From: Arthrobacter sp. 31Y
GTDB lineage: Bacteria; Actinomycetota; Actinomycetes; Actinomycetales; Micrococcaceae
Assembly: GCF_000526335.1 (NCBI RefSeq)
Contig: NZ_JAFW01000001.1
Location: 3,782,001-3,846,000 of the forward strand
Length of the DNA stretch: 64,000 nt
Direction of reading: 5' to 3'
The stretch's first letter is position 1; every line of letters begins with the position of its first letter. The position numbers and the translations under genes are program-made. Under the pieces are notes generated by a model. That model had not been told where the DNA came from. It saw only the letters and a list, made by a program, of their open reading frames with translations, and searched no databases. Positions 35,193-45,486 of the stretch are shown here, piece after piece.

Positions 35193-36431
35193 CTAGCTCA
35201 AGCGCTCCAGGACCACGGCCATTCCCTGGCCCCCGCCTACACACAGCGTGGCCAGCCCCAGGGTTCCGTCGCGATCCCTCAGGCCGTTCAGGAGCGTGCT
35301 GGTCATCCGGGCCCCGGTCATGCCGAAAGGGTGGCCCAGGGCAATGGCACCACCGTGGACATTGAGCTTTGCAGGATCAATTCCCAAGTCGCGGGCGCTC
35401 GCCACCACCTGCACGGCGAAGGCCTCGTTGAGCTCCACCAAATCGATGTCGTCCATGGTCATCCCGGCCAGTGCCAGGGCTCGGCGTGTGGATTCCACGG
35501 GCCCCATGCCCATGAGCTCAGGGGAGAGGGCGCTGACACCGGTGGACACCACCCTCGCCAGTGGTTGCAGGCCCAATTCCTTGGCCCGTGAGTCACTCAT
35601 GACCACCACCGCAGCGGCACCGTCATTGAGGGGGCATGCGTTGCCGGCCGTGACTGTTCCGTCCGAACGGAAGACGGGCTGCAGGGTGGACACTGCTTCG
35701 AGGGTCACGCCTGCGCGGGGTGAGTCATCCCTCTCCACCACAGTGCCGTCCTTGCGCGTGTACGGTGTGATGTCCCGGGCATAAAATCCTGAAGCGATGG
35801 CGGCCTCGGCGCGATTCTGGCTCAGGACGGCCCATTCGTCCTGCTCGGCCCGGCTAATGCCATAGCTGGTGGCGACGTTCTCGGCCGTCTGGCCCATGGA
35901 GATGTAGATGTCGGGCAGCCGGCCCCCGAGCCTGGGGTCGGTCCAGGGGATGTTGGATGCGGCGCGGGCTGCCGTGCGCTGGGCCGCCGCCTCGAAGAGG
36001 GGGTTGTGATTCGAGGAATCCGTTTCGCCGGCCCCGGCCCAGTTCTGGTACCTGGACACGCTCTCCACGCCCGCGGAGACTATCGCGTGGGCTTCTCCGG
36101 CTCGGATGGCATGGAACGCCATCCGCAAGGTTTGCAGGCCCGATGCACAGAAGCGGTTGATAGTGGCTGCGGGCAAGCGATCCAGGCCTGCCAGGACGGC
36201 GACCACCCGGGCCATGTTGGATCCGGCCTCGCCACTAGGTTCGGCGCAGCCCAGCAGGAGGTCGTCCAGTCCCTGCCCGTCCTCCGCAGCAGGATCGAAA
36301 CCCGGAATTTTAGCGAGCGCCGCCTGCACCATGGCCGTGGCCAGGTCATCCGGACGTTCGTCTTTGAGGGAACCCTTGAATGCCCGGCCAATAGGGCTTC
36401 TGGCAGTGGAAACGATGACAGCCTCAGTCAT
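35193..36431 (-). CDS. Thiolase family acetyl-CoA acyltransferase
   Basis: A 412-residue thiolase that condenses or cleaves acyl-CoA thioesters. Catalytic residues are visible: Cys95 in NRFCASGLQT, His in GGAIALGHPFGMTGARM, and the second Cys in ATLCVGGGQGMAVVLE at the C-terminus. The ATG at 36431 gives the standard MTEAVIVSTARSPIGRA start. An upstream in-frame extension would overlap galK and has no support. It is probably separate from the gal operon. Degradative (FadA) and biosynthetic (PhaA/AtoB) roles cannot be told apart here. Confidence 0.92.
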   Translation of the reverse strand: MTEAVIVSTARSPIGRAFKGSLKDERPDDLATAMVQAALAKIPGFDPAAEDGQGLDDLLLGCAEPSGEAGSNMARVVAVLAGLDRLPAATINRFCASGLQTLRMAFHAIRAGEAHAIVSAGVESVSRYQNWAGAGETDSSNHNPLFEAAAQRTAARAASNIPWTDPRLGGRLPDIYISMGQTAENVATSYGISRAEQDEWAVLSQNRAEAAIASGFYARDITPYTRKDGTVVERDDSPRAGVTLEAVSTLQPVFRSDGTVTAGNACPLNDGAAAVVVMSDSRAKELGLQPLARVVSTGVSALSPELMGMGPVESTRRALALAGMTMDDIDLVELNEAFAVQVVASARDLGIDPAKLNVHGGAIALGHPFGMTGARMTSTLLNGLRDRDGTLGLATLCVGGGQGMAVVLERLS

Positions 36432-36495
36432 GGCCCCATGGTACGCCCGGCATCCCAGGTAATGCCGGGCGCTCACAGGAAGAAGCCGGAAAGTG

Positions 36496-37652
<1,157 letters not shown>

Positions 37653-37656
<4 letters not shown>

Positions 37657-38804
37657 GCTCGTGTGCCTTCCAAGGTCTTGTTCGAAGCCGGCGCTGCGGC
37701 GACGTTGCGCAGCCGCTCTGCCACCGCTTCGGGCGTGGTGTCGTTGATGAACGCTCCCATGGCGGCCTCGGAGCCAGCCAGATACTTGAGCTTATCCGCA
37801 GCGCGACGAGGTGACGTCAGCTGCAGGTGCAACTGGCCAGCGGGACGAAGGCCAGGGTCCAGCGGGGCCTGGTGCCAGGCGGAGATGTACGGCATGGGGG
37901 TGGGGTAGAGGGCGTCGAGCCGCTTCAACAGGTCCAGGTAGACGTGCGAGAGCTCATCCCGTTCTTCACCCGTCAGCGCCGCAAGATCGGGGACGCTGCG
38001 ATGCGGAACGAGGTGGACTTCCAGGGGCCAACGTGCCGCGAAGGGTACATAGGCACTGAAGTGCTTCGCCTCCAGGACCATGCGGCTGCCGTCCTTGCGT
38101 TCTGCCTTGAGGAGCGAGGCCCCGAGCGTTTCCTTCGCGTCGACGTCGTCGTAGTATTTCCGGGCTACCGCGCCGAGCTGGGCCGCGCGCGGAGTCACGT
38201 AGGGGTACGCGTAAATTTGGCCGTGCGGGTGGTGCAGGGTGACTCCAATGTCCGCGCCGCGGTTCTCGAACGGAAACACCTGCTTGATGCCGGGAAGGGC
38301 GCTCAGCGTTTCAGTCCTCTGTGCCCACGCTTCAATGACCGTACGCGCACGCGTCTCTCCCAGCTCGGCGAAAGAGCCGGTGTGCTGCGGCGTGAAGGCA
38401 ACTACCTCGCAGCGACCGTACGCCGAGCCTTTGAGGCTGTGACCGGAGTAACCGGGTGCAGGAAGCGGGGGGATTTCGCCCAAGGCCGGGCCCAGTGAAG
38501 GGAAGCGGTTCTCGAATACCACCACGTCATAGTCCGGGGCGGGGATTTCGGAGGGGTTCGCAGCTGTGGTGGGGCAGATGGGGCACTGATCTGCAGGGGG
38601 AAGATGCGTGCGCGTCTGGCGATGGGCAGCCACCGCTACCCAGTCACCGGACAAAGCGTCATAGCGCACCTCGCCCGGCTCGCCACGGGCGGGAAGCTCG
38701 CGGTGGTCCACCAAGGAATCCGGTGTTCGCTCCGGAGTTCCGGGGTCGTCGAAGTAGATCAGCTCTCGGCTGTCCGCGAGGCGGGTGCTGGTGATGCGGC
38801 TCAT
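37653..38804 (-). CDS. galT: Galactose-1-phosphate uridylyltransferase
   Basis: A 383-residue HIT-superfamily enzyme exchanging UDP between glucose-1-P and galactose-1-P. Zinc cysteines are in DQCPICPTT, and the active site is LHHPHGQIYAYPY with the nucleotidylated His. The ATG at 38804 is preferred. A TTG at 38822 would add six residues. It heads the galT-galK operon, divergent from the epimerase gene. Confidence 0.95.
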
Positions 38805-38843
38805 GAATACATCATTCCACAAGTGACCAAAAACGCATAGTTT

Positions 38844-38859
38844 CTAACAAAACCTAACA
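38844..38859. promoter_or_regulatory. Direct-repeat operator candidate between galT and the epimerase gene
   Basis: CTAACA occurs at 38844-38849 and 38854-38859, exactly 10 bp apart (one helical turn), in an AT-rich stretch 40 nt before galT. Read on the minus strand it is TGTTAG twice. Direct repeats at this spacing suit DeoR- or ROK-type regulators. No regulator is encoded nearby. Confidence 0.4.
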
Positions 38860-38901
38860 TTTGGCTCTGGCGGGTATCCGTCAATGAAGTACGGTATTGC
38901 C

Positions 38902-39852
38902 ATGCCTGCCTCACCGTCGCCTGCCGATACCGCCCACCAGTCCGAGTCCCGCCGCTTCGCCACCGGCCGCCAGTTCGAACTCCGCAGGGAAGATGCGCTC
39001 GCCGTCATCACCGAGCTTGCGGCCGGCCTGCGGCTCTACTCCCGCGGTGGAGTCCAGTTGACTGAAAGCTACGGCGACGACGACATTCCGCCCGGTGCTA
39101 CGGGCATTACTTTGGCGCCGTGGGCCAACAGGGTGGAGGACGGCGCCTGGTATCTGGAGGGGGAAAAGCAGCAACTCGATATCACCGAGGCCTCACGCAA
39201 TAACGCCAGCCACGGTCTGTTGCGCAACACTGGGTACGCGCTGGTGGACGAGTCCGAGTTTTCCGTCACCCTCGAAGCCACCGTCTTCCCCCAACACGGC
39301 TACCCGTTCCTGGTGCGGCACCAGGTGCGCTACGAACTGGACCCGGGCCTGGACCTTCGTGTCTCGCAGACGCTGATCAACGATTCCCAGGCCACGGCCC
39401 CGTTCGTCTTGGGCGCTCACCCTTACCTGCGCATCGGCGACGTGGCCCCCGAGGACTTGGTCCTGACCACCAAGGCTGCAACCCGCCTGGTAGCGGACGA
39501 GCGCCTGATTCCACGCAGCACCGCTCCCGCGGACGGTGAGTACGACTTCTCCGGTGGTGCCGGGGTGGGCAGCTTGCTGGTGGATGTCGCCCTGACTGAC
39601 CTGGCGTTCGACGGCGGCATGGCGCGCCATACGCTCACGGCTCCGGATGGCCGCAGCGTGAGCCTCGAGCAGGATGAGAGCTGCCTCTACGTCCACGTTT
39701 TCGTCACAGACACTTTCCCAGGCCGTTCCAAAGCCGTGGCGATCGAACCCATGACAGGACCGGCCAATGCTTTCAACAGCGGGGATGGCCTCCGCTGGTT
39801 GGCGCCCGGCGAGGCCTTCACCATGAACTGGGGAATCGCGGCATCGCTCTAG
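38902..39852 (+). CDS. Aldose 1-epimerase (mutarotase) family protein
   Basis: A 316-residue beta-sandwich protein of the galactose mutarotase superfamily. Features are GITLAPWANRVEDGAWYLEG, the catalytic His in NASHGLLRN, HPYLRIGD, and EPMTGPANAFNSGDGL near the C-terminus. It probably interconverts sugar anomers to feed GalK. The related glucose-6-P epimerases are an alternative. The start is ambiguous: ATG at 38902 or ATG at 38884, neither with a good ribosome-binding site. Confidence 0.88.
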   Translation: MPASPSPADTAHQSESRRFATGRQFELRREDALAVITELAAGLRLYSRGGVQLTESYGDDDIPPGATGITLAPWANRVEDGAWYLEGEKQQLDITEASRNNASHGLLRNTGYALVDESEFSVTLEATVFPQHGYPFLVRHQVRYELDPGLDLRVSQTLINDSQATAPFVLGAHPYLRIGDVAPEDLVLTTKAATRLVADERLIPRSTAPADGEYDFSGGAGVGSLLVDVALTDLAFDGGMARHTLTAPDGRSVSLEQDESCLYVHVFVTDTFPGRSKAVAIEPMTGPANAFNSGDGLRWLAPGEAFTMNWGIAASL

Positions 39853-39957
39853 CTCCTTCGTCTCGGAAGAGCCTGGGAATGAGACGAACGCGCTCGGAAA
39901 TGTCTCGGAAGTGAGAGCCGGTTTCCCATACGGCGCGCCCTACGGAATTATGGGTTC

Positions 39958-41238
39958 ATGACGCCAACACCGGACGCCAAAACACGTTCAGACCGCCAAA
40001 TTGCCGAAGACATCCCCTATGGGGTGCGCATTGCTGCAGCCTGGTCCTGGCGGGCAGGCCTGATCCTGCTCATGATCGGCGCCCTTGTCTGGTTACTGGG
40101 CAAGGTCAGCTTCCTCATTATCCCGGTGATGGTTGCTGCGCTGTTGGCCGGCTTGCTGCACCCGGTGGTGAAGTGGCTGCGCAACCGCAAGATCCCCAAC
40201 GGTGGGGCGGTCGCCCTCACAGTGCTGGGCTTCATCGGCGTGATCGGCGGAGCCCTCGCGCTGGTGGGCAGGCAACTGGTCACGGGCTTTGGTGCGCTCT
40301 GGCAGGAGGCGCTGGCAGGCATCCAGCAGATCCAGACCTGGTTGGCCGACGGCCCGCTGCACCTGACCGCAGACCAGATTGACCAGTACATTTCCGACGG
40401 CGCGGATGCGCTTCAGAACAACAGCAGCAGCATCCTCAGCGGCGCCCTGTCCTTCGGCAGCACCGCCGGCCACTTTGCGGCCGGTCTTGTCCTGGCGCTG
40501 TTCATCCTCATCTTCTTCCTCCTGGAGGGGCCGCGGATCTGGGCCTTCATGGTCCGTCTCCTGCCCAAGACCGCACGAAGGGCCACTGATGGCGCCGGAC
40601 GCCGGGGCTGGACGTCCATGGTCAGCTATGTGCGGATTCAGATGTTCGTGGCGTTCGTGGATGCCGTGGGAATTGGTGTTGGCGCGGCCATCATCCAGGT
40701 TCCTTTGGCCCTTCCCCTAGCCGTCCTGGTATTCATTGGCTCATTCATCCCGGTGGTGGGTGCCTTGGTGACCGGTGCCATCGCGGTGTTGCTCGCCCTC
40801 GTGGCCAACGGACCCATCAACGCGCTGATCATGCTGGCAATCGTCCTGGTGGTCCAGCAGCTTGAAAGTCACATCCTGCAGCCGCTGGTGATGGGCAAGG
40901 CCGTGGCACTGCACCCGGTGGCCGTGATCCTCTCCGTTGCCGCGGGTTCGTACCTTGCCGGCATCCCCGGGGCCCTGTTCGCAGTCCCGCTGCTCGCCGT
41001 AGTAAACACGGCAGTTCGCTACATTGCGGGCCGGACGTGGGAACATGATGAAGGATTGGGCGGTGTGGAACTCCAGCCGGCTGCCGCTTCGGCGGGGCCG
41101 GACGGCGACGCAAACTTCAAGGAGGTCCACCTCCCACGGCCCGAATCGCGCCTCGGCAAAGGCGTCGCCGACAAGACCAAGGCTTCGGGGAGCACCTCTG
41201 TTGAGGAACCTCAAGCCGACACCAACAAAGGAGAATAG
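39958..41238 (+). CDS. AI-2E family transporter
   Basis: A 426-residue membrane protein of the AI-2E/PerM family. The N-terminal pair of helices is followed by a soluble loop (about 105-165) and a C-terminal bundle with GSFIPVVGALVTGAIAVLLAL and QQLESHILQPLVMGKAVALHPVAV. The C-terminal ~70 residues are soluble and charged. Relatives export autoinducer-2 or exchange Na+/H+. The substrate here is unknown. ATG at 39958; ilvA follows after 3 nt. Confidence 0.88.
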   Translation: MTPTPDAKTRSDRQIAEDIPYGVRIAAAWSWRAGLILLMIGALVWLLGKVSFLIIPVMVAALLAGLLHPVVKWLRNRKIPNGGAVALTVLGFIGVIGGALALVGRQLVTGFGALWQEALAGIQQIQTWLADGPLHLTADQIDQYISDGADALQNNSSSILSGALSFGSTAGHFAAGLVLALFILIFFLLEGPRIWAFMVRLLPKTARRATDGAGRRGWTSMVSYVRIQMFVAFVDAVGIGVGAAIIQVPLALPLAVLVFIGSFIPVVGALVTGAIAVLLALVANGPINALIMLAIVLVVQQLESHILQPLVMGKAVALHPVAVILSVAAGSYLAGIPGALFAVPLLAVVNTAVRYIAGRTWEHDEGLGGVELQPAAASAGPDGDANFKEVHLPRPESRLGKGVADKTKASGSTSVEEPQADTNKGE

Positions 41239-41241
41239 TCA

Positions 41242-42480
41242 GTGAATACCCTCGAAACCCTGCCCGTCACGCTGGACGATGTCCTCAAGGCGCAGGAACT
41301 GCTCGAGGGCATTATTACCAAGACTCCTGTGGAGTCGTCCCGTGCGCTGGGCAGCCTCGTGGGCGGCAACGTCTTTTTCAAGTGTGAAAACCTGCAGCGC
41401 GCTGGCTCCTTCAAGGTCCGCGGCGCCTATGTGCGTATGGCCCGGCTGACGGACGAAGAAAAGAAACGCGGCGTAGTAGCGGCCTCAGCCGGCAACCACG
41501 CCCAAGGTGTGGCAGTGGCTGCCAAGAGCCTGGGTATCAGCGCCCGCATCTACATGCCCCTGGGCGTGGCCCTGCCAAAACTGGCGGCCACCCGGAGCCA
41601 CGGCGCTGAAGTGGTGCTGCACGGCCACAACGTGGATGAGGCCCTCGCGGAAGCGCAGCGCTACGCCAACGAGACAGGCGCGGTCTTTGTCCACCCCTTC
41701 GACAACGTGGATGTTGTTGCCGGACAGGGCACCATCGGGCTCGAAATCCTGGATCAGATCCCCAACGTGGACACCATCCTCATGGGCGTTGGCGGCGGTG
41801 GGCTGCTGGCCGGAGTAGCTGTGGCCATCAAGGCCAGGGCCAAGGAACTCGGCCGCGAGATCAGGGTCATCGGCGTGCAGGCAGAAAACGCCGCCGCGTA
41901 CCCGCCGTCCCTTGCTGCGGACGCTCTGGTACCGCTGAAGAAGGTCACCACCATGGCTGACGGCATCGCGGTAGGACGTCCCGGGCAGTTGCCCTTCAGC
42001 ATCATCCGCGAGCTTGTTGACGACGTCGTTACGGTGAGCGAAGACTCGCTCGCCCGGGCACTGATCTTCCTCCTCGAGCGCGCCAAGATGGTAGTTGAGC
42101 CGGCCGGGGCGGTCGGAGTAGCCGCGCTCATGGACGGCAAGATCGAAAACCCGGGGAACACCGCCGTCGTGCTGTCCGGCGGCAACATCGATCCCATGCT
42201 GATGCTCAAAGTCATCCAGCGCGGTCTTTCTGCTGCCGGCCGCTTCATGACGGTCCGGATGATGCTGGATGACCGTCCGGGTTCCTTGGCCACCATTGCC
42301 CGCATCATCGCTGAAAACGATGCCAACGTCACCGGCCTGGACCACACCCGTTTGGGTGGCTCCATCAGCATGGGTGACGTCTCCATCACTATCAACCTGG
42401 AAACCAAGGGCCACGAACACGGCGAACAGGTTCTCGGTGCACTACGCGCCGAGGGCTTCCAGCCCATCGTGGTGCACTGA
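41242..42480 (+). CDS. ilvA: Threonine ammonia-lyase
   Basis: A 412-residue PLP enzyme making 2-oxobutanoate from threonine, the first step to isoleucine. PLP Lys58 is in GSFKVRGAYVRM, the phosphate-binding loop is GVGGGGLLAG (about 182-191), and a C-terminal ACT-like domain (about 335-412, MLDDRPGSLATIARIIAEND) is present. The single short regulatory domain resembles TdcB/IlvA types of actinobacteria, so the biosynthetic or catabolic role is not certain. GTG at 41242 with AAAGGAG upstream. Confidence 0.93.
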   Translation: MNTLETLPVTLDDVLKAQELLEGIITKTPVESSRALGSLVGGNVFFKCENLQRAGSFKVRGAYVRMARLTDEEKKRGVVAASAGNHAQGVAVAAKSLGISARIYMPLGVALPKLAATRSHGAEVVLHGHNVDEALAEAQRYANETGAVFVHPFDNVDVVAGQGTIGLEILDQIPNVDTILMGVGGGGLLAGVAVAIKARAKELGREIRVIGVQAENAAAYPPSLAADALVPLKKVTTMADGIAVGRPGQLPFSIIRELVDDVVTVSEDSLARALIFLLERAKMVVEPAGAVGVAALMDGKIENPGNTAVVLSGGNIDPMLMLKVIQRGLSAAGRFMTVRMMLDDRPGSLATIARIIAENDANVTGLDHTRLGGSISMGDVSITINLETKGHEHGEQVLGALRAEGFQPIVVH

Positions 42481-42494
42481 CGGAAGGGGCGCCC

Positions 42495-43112
42495 ATGGTG
42501 CTTGGAATGCCGGAGGGCTCTAAAGAACAGGCAAAGGAATCGCTCGCCGGACGGGCGAAAGGCGGGCTGCTCTTCATGGGCGGCTTCGTCATCCTGCTCT
42601 ACGTCATCGAGATCCTCAACACCCTGATGCGCCACGGGCTCAACTCAACCTTCGGCCTGCGCCCACGCTCCATGGACGGCGTGCTGGACATCCTGACGTT
42701 TCCGTTGCTGCACGCTAACTTCAACCATTTGCTGTCCAACACGCTGCCGTTGATCATCTTCGGCTTCCTGGTGTTCCTGTCCGGCATCCGGGTGTTCATC
42801 ACGGCGTTGGCCTTCAGCTGGCTCGGATCAGGGCTCGCGGTGTGGCTGATTGGCGGGGGAGGGGTGACGGTGGGGGCGTCCGGACTGGTGTTCGGGTTCT
42901 TCGCCTTCCTGCTGGTACGGGGATTCTTCAACCGCAACTGGTGGCAAATCCTGCTCTCCGTGGTGCTGTTCATGGCCTACGGAAGCATCCTCTTCGGCGT
43001 GCTGCCTACTGTTCTTGGCTACGTCTCCTGGCAGGCCCACCTCGGCGGGGCAGTGGGCGGCGTCATCGCTGCCATCCTGCTGCGTCCCAAACCCAAAGCT
43101 GCAATCCTCTGA
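42495..43112 (+). CDS. Rhomboid family intramembrane serine protease
   Basis: A 205-residue protein with six predicted helices. The catalytic dyad is visible: Ser129 in VGASGLVFG and His182 in QAHLGGAVGG. HANFNHLLSNTLPL is the conserved H-x-x-x-N segment of helix 2. Rhomboids cleave membrane-spanning substrates; none can be named here. The ATG at 42495 lies 14 nt after ilvA. The stop codon touches the second palindromic element. Confidence 0.92.
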   Translation: MVLGMPEGSKEQAKESLAGRAKGGLLFMGGFVILLYVIEILNTLMRHGLNSTFGLRPRSMDGVLDILTFPLLHANFNHLLSNTLPLIIFGFLVFLSGIRVFITALAFSWLGSGLAVWLIGGGGVTVGASGLVFGFFAFLLVRGFFNRNWWQILLSVVLFMAYGSILFGVLPTVLGYVSWQAHLGGAVGGVIAAILLRPKPKAAIL

Positions 43113-43179
43113 CCCAACTGAGGGACAGCACCTGCTCTATTGAGTGCTCACTGGAGCATGTGCTGTCACTCAGTTGGGT
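43112..43179. repeat. Palindromic intergenic element, copy 2
   Basis: A 26-nt arm beginning ACCCAACTGAGGG (43112-43137) pairs with 43154-43179 at 24 of 26 positions. Both arms and the ATTGAG loop motif match copy 1 at 5954-6021. The first base is also the last base of the rhomboid stop codon. Confidence 0.8.
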
Positions 43180-43204
43180 GAATGCGCGCCCGGGTCACCA
43201 CACG

Positions 43205-43243
43205 AAAACGCCGGCCCGCCCCGAACAGGGGTGGGCCGGCGTC
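43205..43243 (-). terminator. Intrinsic terminator of greA
   Basis: On the minus strand, CGCCGGCCCACCCC (43241-43228) pairs with GGGGCGGGCCGGCG (43222-43209), one mismatch, followed by TTTTCGTG. It begins about 27 nt after the greA stop. Confidence 0.85.
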
Positions 43244-43269
43244 GTGTGTTCAGGCCGTTGAGCCGCTGC

Positions 43270-43764
43270 TTAGGCGACGTAGGGCTTGGCGGAGACGATC
43301 TCTACCGGGATTTCCTTGCCGTTGGGGGCGACGTAGCTCAGGCTGTCGCCTTCCTTGTGGCCGATGATTGCGGCACCCAAGGGCGACTTTTCGCTGAAGA
43401 CGTCAAGATCGGAATCTCCGGCGATTTCGCGGGAGCCCAGCAGGAAGGTCTCTTCGTCACCCGCGATGCGGGCAACAACCAGCATGCCGGGTTCGACGAT
43501 TCCGTCGTCGGCAGGAGCCTCACCCACATGGGCATCGCGCAGGAGTGCGGTGAGCTGGCGGATGCGGGCCTCGATTTTGCCCTGCTCTTCCTTGGCGGCG
43601 TGGTATCCGCCGTTTTCCTTGAGGTCGCCTTCCTGGCGGGCAGCTTCGATCTTCTGGACGATTTCCGCCCGGCCAGCGCCGGAAAGGTGGTCCAGCTCAG
43701 CCTGCAAGCGGTCGAAAGCTTCCTGGGTAAGCCAAGCCGCAGTGGCGCTATTGGTGGTAGACAC
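43270..43764 (-). CDS. greA: Transcription elongation factor GreA
   Basis: A 164-residue factor that stimulates RNA cleavage in backtracked RNA polymerase. The N-terminal coiled coil carries the acidic tip DLKENGGYHAAKEEQG, and the C-terminal FKBP-like domain has SPLGAAIIGHKEGD. The GTG at 43764 is chosen because AGGAG lies 7 nt upstream. An upstream in-frame extension to 43815 overlaps the preceding terminator. Monocistronic between two terminators. Confidence 0.96.
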   Translation of the reverse strand: MSTTNSATAAWLTQEAFDRLQAELDHLSGAGRAEIVQKIEAARQEGDLKENGGYHAAKEEQGKIEARIRQLTALLRDAHVGEAPADDGIVEPGMLVVARIAGDEETFLLGSREIAGDSDLDVFSEKSPLGAAIIGHKEGDSLSYVAPNGKEIPVEIVSAKPYVA

Positions 43765-43790
43765 GGATTTCTCCTCTAGATCTGACAATG

Positions 43791-43846
43791 CAAAAAACCC
43801 CGCCGAGTTGGCCACTCGTGAATCTCAGTAACCAACTTAACGGGGT
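43791..43846 (-). terminator. Intrinsic terminator between the DUF4307 gene and greA
   Basis: On the minus strand, ACCCCG-TTA-AGTTGG and CCAACT-CGG-CGGGGT pair across a 20-nt loop, followed by TTTTTTG. It separates the DUF4307 transcript from greA. Confidence 0.85.
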
Positions 43847-43916
43847 GAAGGTTTCATCCATTGTAGTAAATCCTTTGGACGAACCCAAACCGGTTGAGGC
43901 ATGGCTCACACGACTG

Positions 43917-44375
43917 CTACTTGCCGCTGTCCACGATCCAGCAGTTGTCCACCACTCCGGAGACAGCCGGGGACTCGGTCCTCAGGACAGTTCGCTGCAC
44001 GGTGGTGCTGCCGCCGTCGGGATCGTCCTGAGGATCGTTGGGCCCGATCTCAACAACTTTCCATCCCACCACCGCGAACTTGGAATCCAAGGCTTTGATG
44101 GCACATTTGGCTGTGGCCCCCGGGTACTTTGTGACCTGATAGTCAACCTCTGCCTGGGTGTCGTCCACGGTGCTGTAGCCGATGTCCTTGAACGTGACGG
44201 GGGCCTGGGCGGAGCCCGTTGCCACATATGCAGCGAACCCAATCCCGAGGACCAGGGCGGCGATGACAATGTTCCGCTTGGTCTTGCGCGTCATGGCGCG
44301 CTTTTTACCGCCGTAACGATTGGCTAGGCTGGTGCTTGCCGGTACTTGGGTGGCCGATAGGTCCTCTGAAGTCAC
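43917..44375 (-). CDS. DUF4307 membrane protein
   Basis: A 152-residue protein with ~35 cytoplasmic residues (basic KKRAMTRKTKR), one helix (about 36-54) and an extracytoplasmic domain with two cysteines (AKCAIKAL and DNCWIVD) that could form a disulfide. I recognise it as DUF4307, a family commonly encoded back to back with mca in actinobacteria. Function unknown. GTG start at 44375, divergent from mca with a 75-nt shared promoter region. Confidence 0.82.
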   Translation of the reverse strand: MTSEDLSATQVPASTSLANRYGGKKRAMTRKTKRNIVIAALVLGIGFAAYVATGSAQAPVTFKDIGYSTVDDTQAEVDYQVTKYPGATAKCAIKALDSKFAVVGWKVVEIGPNDPQDDPDGGSTTVQRTVLRTESPAVSGVVDNCWIVDSGK

Positions 44376-44450
44376 CCGTCCAGTTTAGTGCCGATCCCGG
44401 CGCCCCATCACCGCCCCCGAAAGCTCGATCCATGAAAGAGGAGCCGTCAC

Positions 44451-45356
44451 GTGACAGCGTCCAGCAGTTCCGACCAGCAGCTTCGACTGCTCGCCGTCCA
44501 TGCCCATCCGGATGATGAGTCCAGCAAGGGTGCAGCAACCATGGCGATGTACGCCGCTGCCGGAGTGGACGTCATGGTTGCCACCTGCACTGATGGTTCG
44601 CGGGGGGACATCCAGAACCCCGCCATGGAAGACGCTCCCCATCCCAAGCGAGACATGGCAGGCGCCCGCCGCATTGAGATGGCCAACGCGGCGGCCGTTC
44701 TGGGAATCCAGCAGCGTTGGCTGGGCTTTGTGGACTCGGGCCTCCCTGAAGGCGACCCCCTTCCGCCGCTGCCGCCAGGTTGCTTCGCCCTTCAGCCGCT
44801 GGAGCGCGCCACCGCGCCCTTGGTCCGGCTGGTCCGTGGCTTCAGGCCGCACGTAATCCTTAGCTATGACGAAAACGGTGGTTACCCGCACCCGGACCAC
44901 ATCATGGCCCACAAAGTTGCAGTGGAAGCCTTTGACGCCGCAGGTGATCCTGAGCGTTATCCCGGCATGGGTGAACCTTGGACGCCCAGCAAGCTCTACT
45001 ACGACCGGGCCTTCAGCCCGGACCGGTTCCGTGCGCTGCATTTTGCGTTGGAAGAAGCCGGGCTGCAGTCCCCGTACGCCGAGCGGCTGGCTGCGTGGCT
45101 GGAAACCGACGCGGAAGGTCACACTGCGCCGGCGGCGGGGCATCAGACCACCACTCAGGTTGATTGCGGTGATTTCTTTGAAGCCCGGGATGACGCACTG
45201 CGTGCGCACCGGACCCAGATTGACCCCCTCGGCTTCTTCTTCGCAGTCTCACCGGATCTGCAGCGCACCGCATGGCCGTGGGAGGACTACACCCTGATCA
45301 CATCCAGGGTCCCTTCCGAGCTGCCGGAAAAGGACCTGTTCGCGGGGATAAGATAG
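44451..45356 (+). CDS. mca: Mycothiol S-conjugate amidase
   Basis: A 301-residue zinc amidase of the LmbE/PIG-L family that cleaves mycothiol adducts of toxins and releases mercapturic acids. Zinc ligands are in VHAHPDDESSKGA (His19, Asp22) and HPDHIMAHKVA. The related deacetylase MshB has the same core. The SKGA variant and the DUF4307 neighbour favour Mca. The GTG at 44451 has GAAAGAGGAG upstream. A tandem 24-bp repeat follows the gene. Confidence 0.9.
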   Translation: MTASSSSDQQLRLLAVHAHPDDESSKGAATMAMYAAAGVDVMVATCTDGSRGDIQNPAMEDAPHPKRDMAGARRIEMANAAAVLGIQQRWLGFVDSGLPEGDPLPPLPPGCFALQPLERATAPLVRLVRGFRPHVILSYDENGGYPHPDHIMAHKVAVEAFDAAGDPERYPGMGEPWTPSKLYYDRAFSPDRFRALHFALEEAGLQSPYAERLAAWLETDAEGHTAPAAGHQTTTQVDCGDFFEARDDALRAHRTQIDPLGFFFAVSPDLQRTAWPWEDYTLITSRVPSELPEKDLFAGIR

Positions 45357-45383
45357 GAAAGCCCTTAGTTTCTATCGCTCGTA

Positions 45384-45431
45384 GAAATTACCGTGCCGCC
45401 AGTCGGCGAAATTACCGTGCCGCCAGTCGGC
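45384..45431. repeat. Perfect tandem repeat, 2 x 24 bp
   Basis: The 24-nt unit beginning GAAATTACCGTGCCGCC occurs twice without change at 45384-45407 and 45408-45431, between mca and the small membrane protein gene. It is probably a replication-slippage site, and its copy number may vary between strains. Confidence 0.9.
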
Positions 45432-45486
45432 TTACCGGCCACGCGCTGCCAGCCGGCACGCATCAGCTCCCATAGAAGGTTTGAAA

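Noticed and set aside
39857..39888. TTCGTCTC...GAGACGAA inverted repeat after the epimerase gene
   Set aside because: Only 8-bp arms with a 16-nt loop and no T-tract. Too weak to call a terminator.
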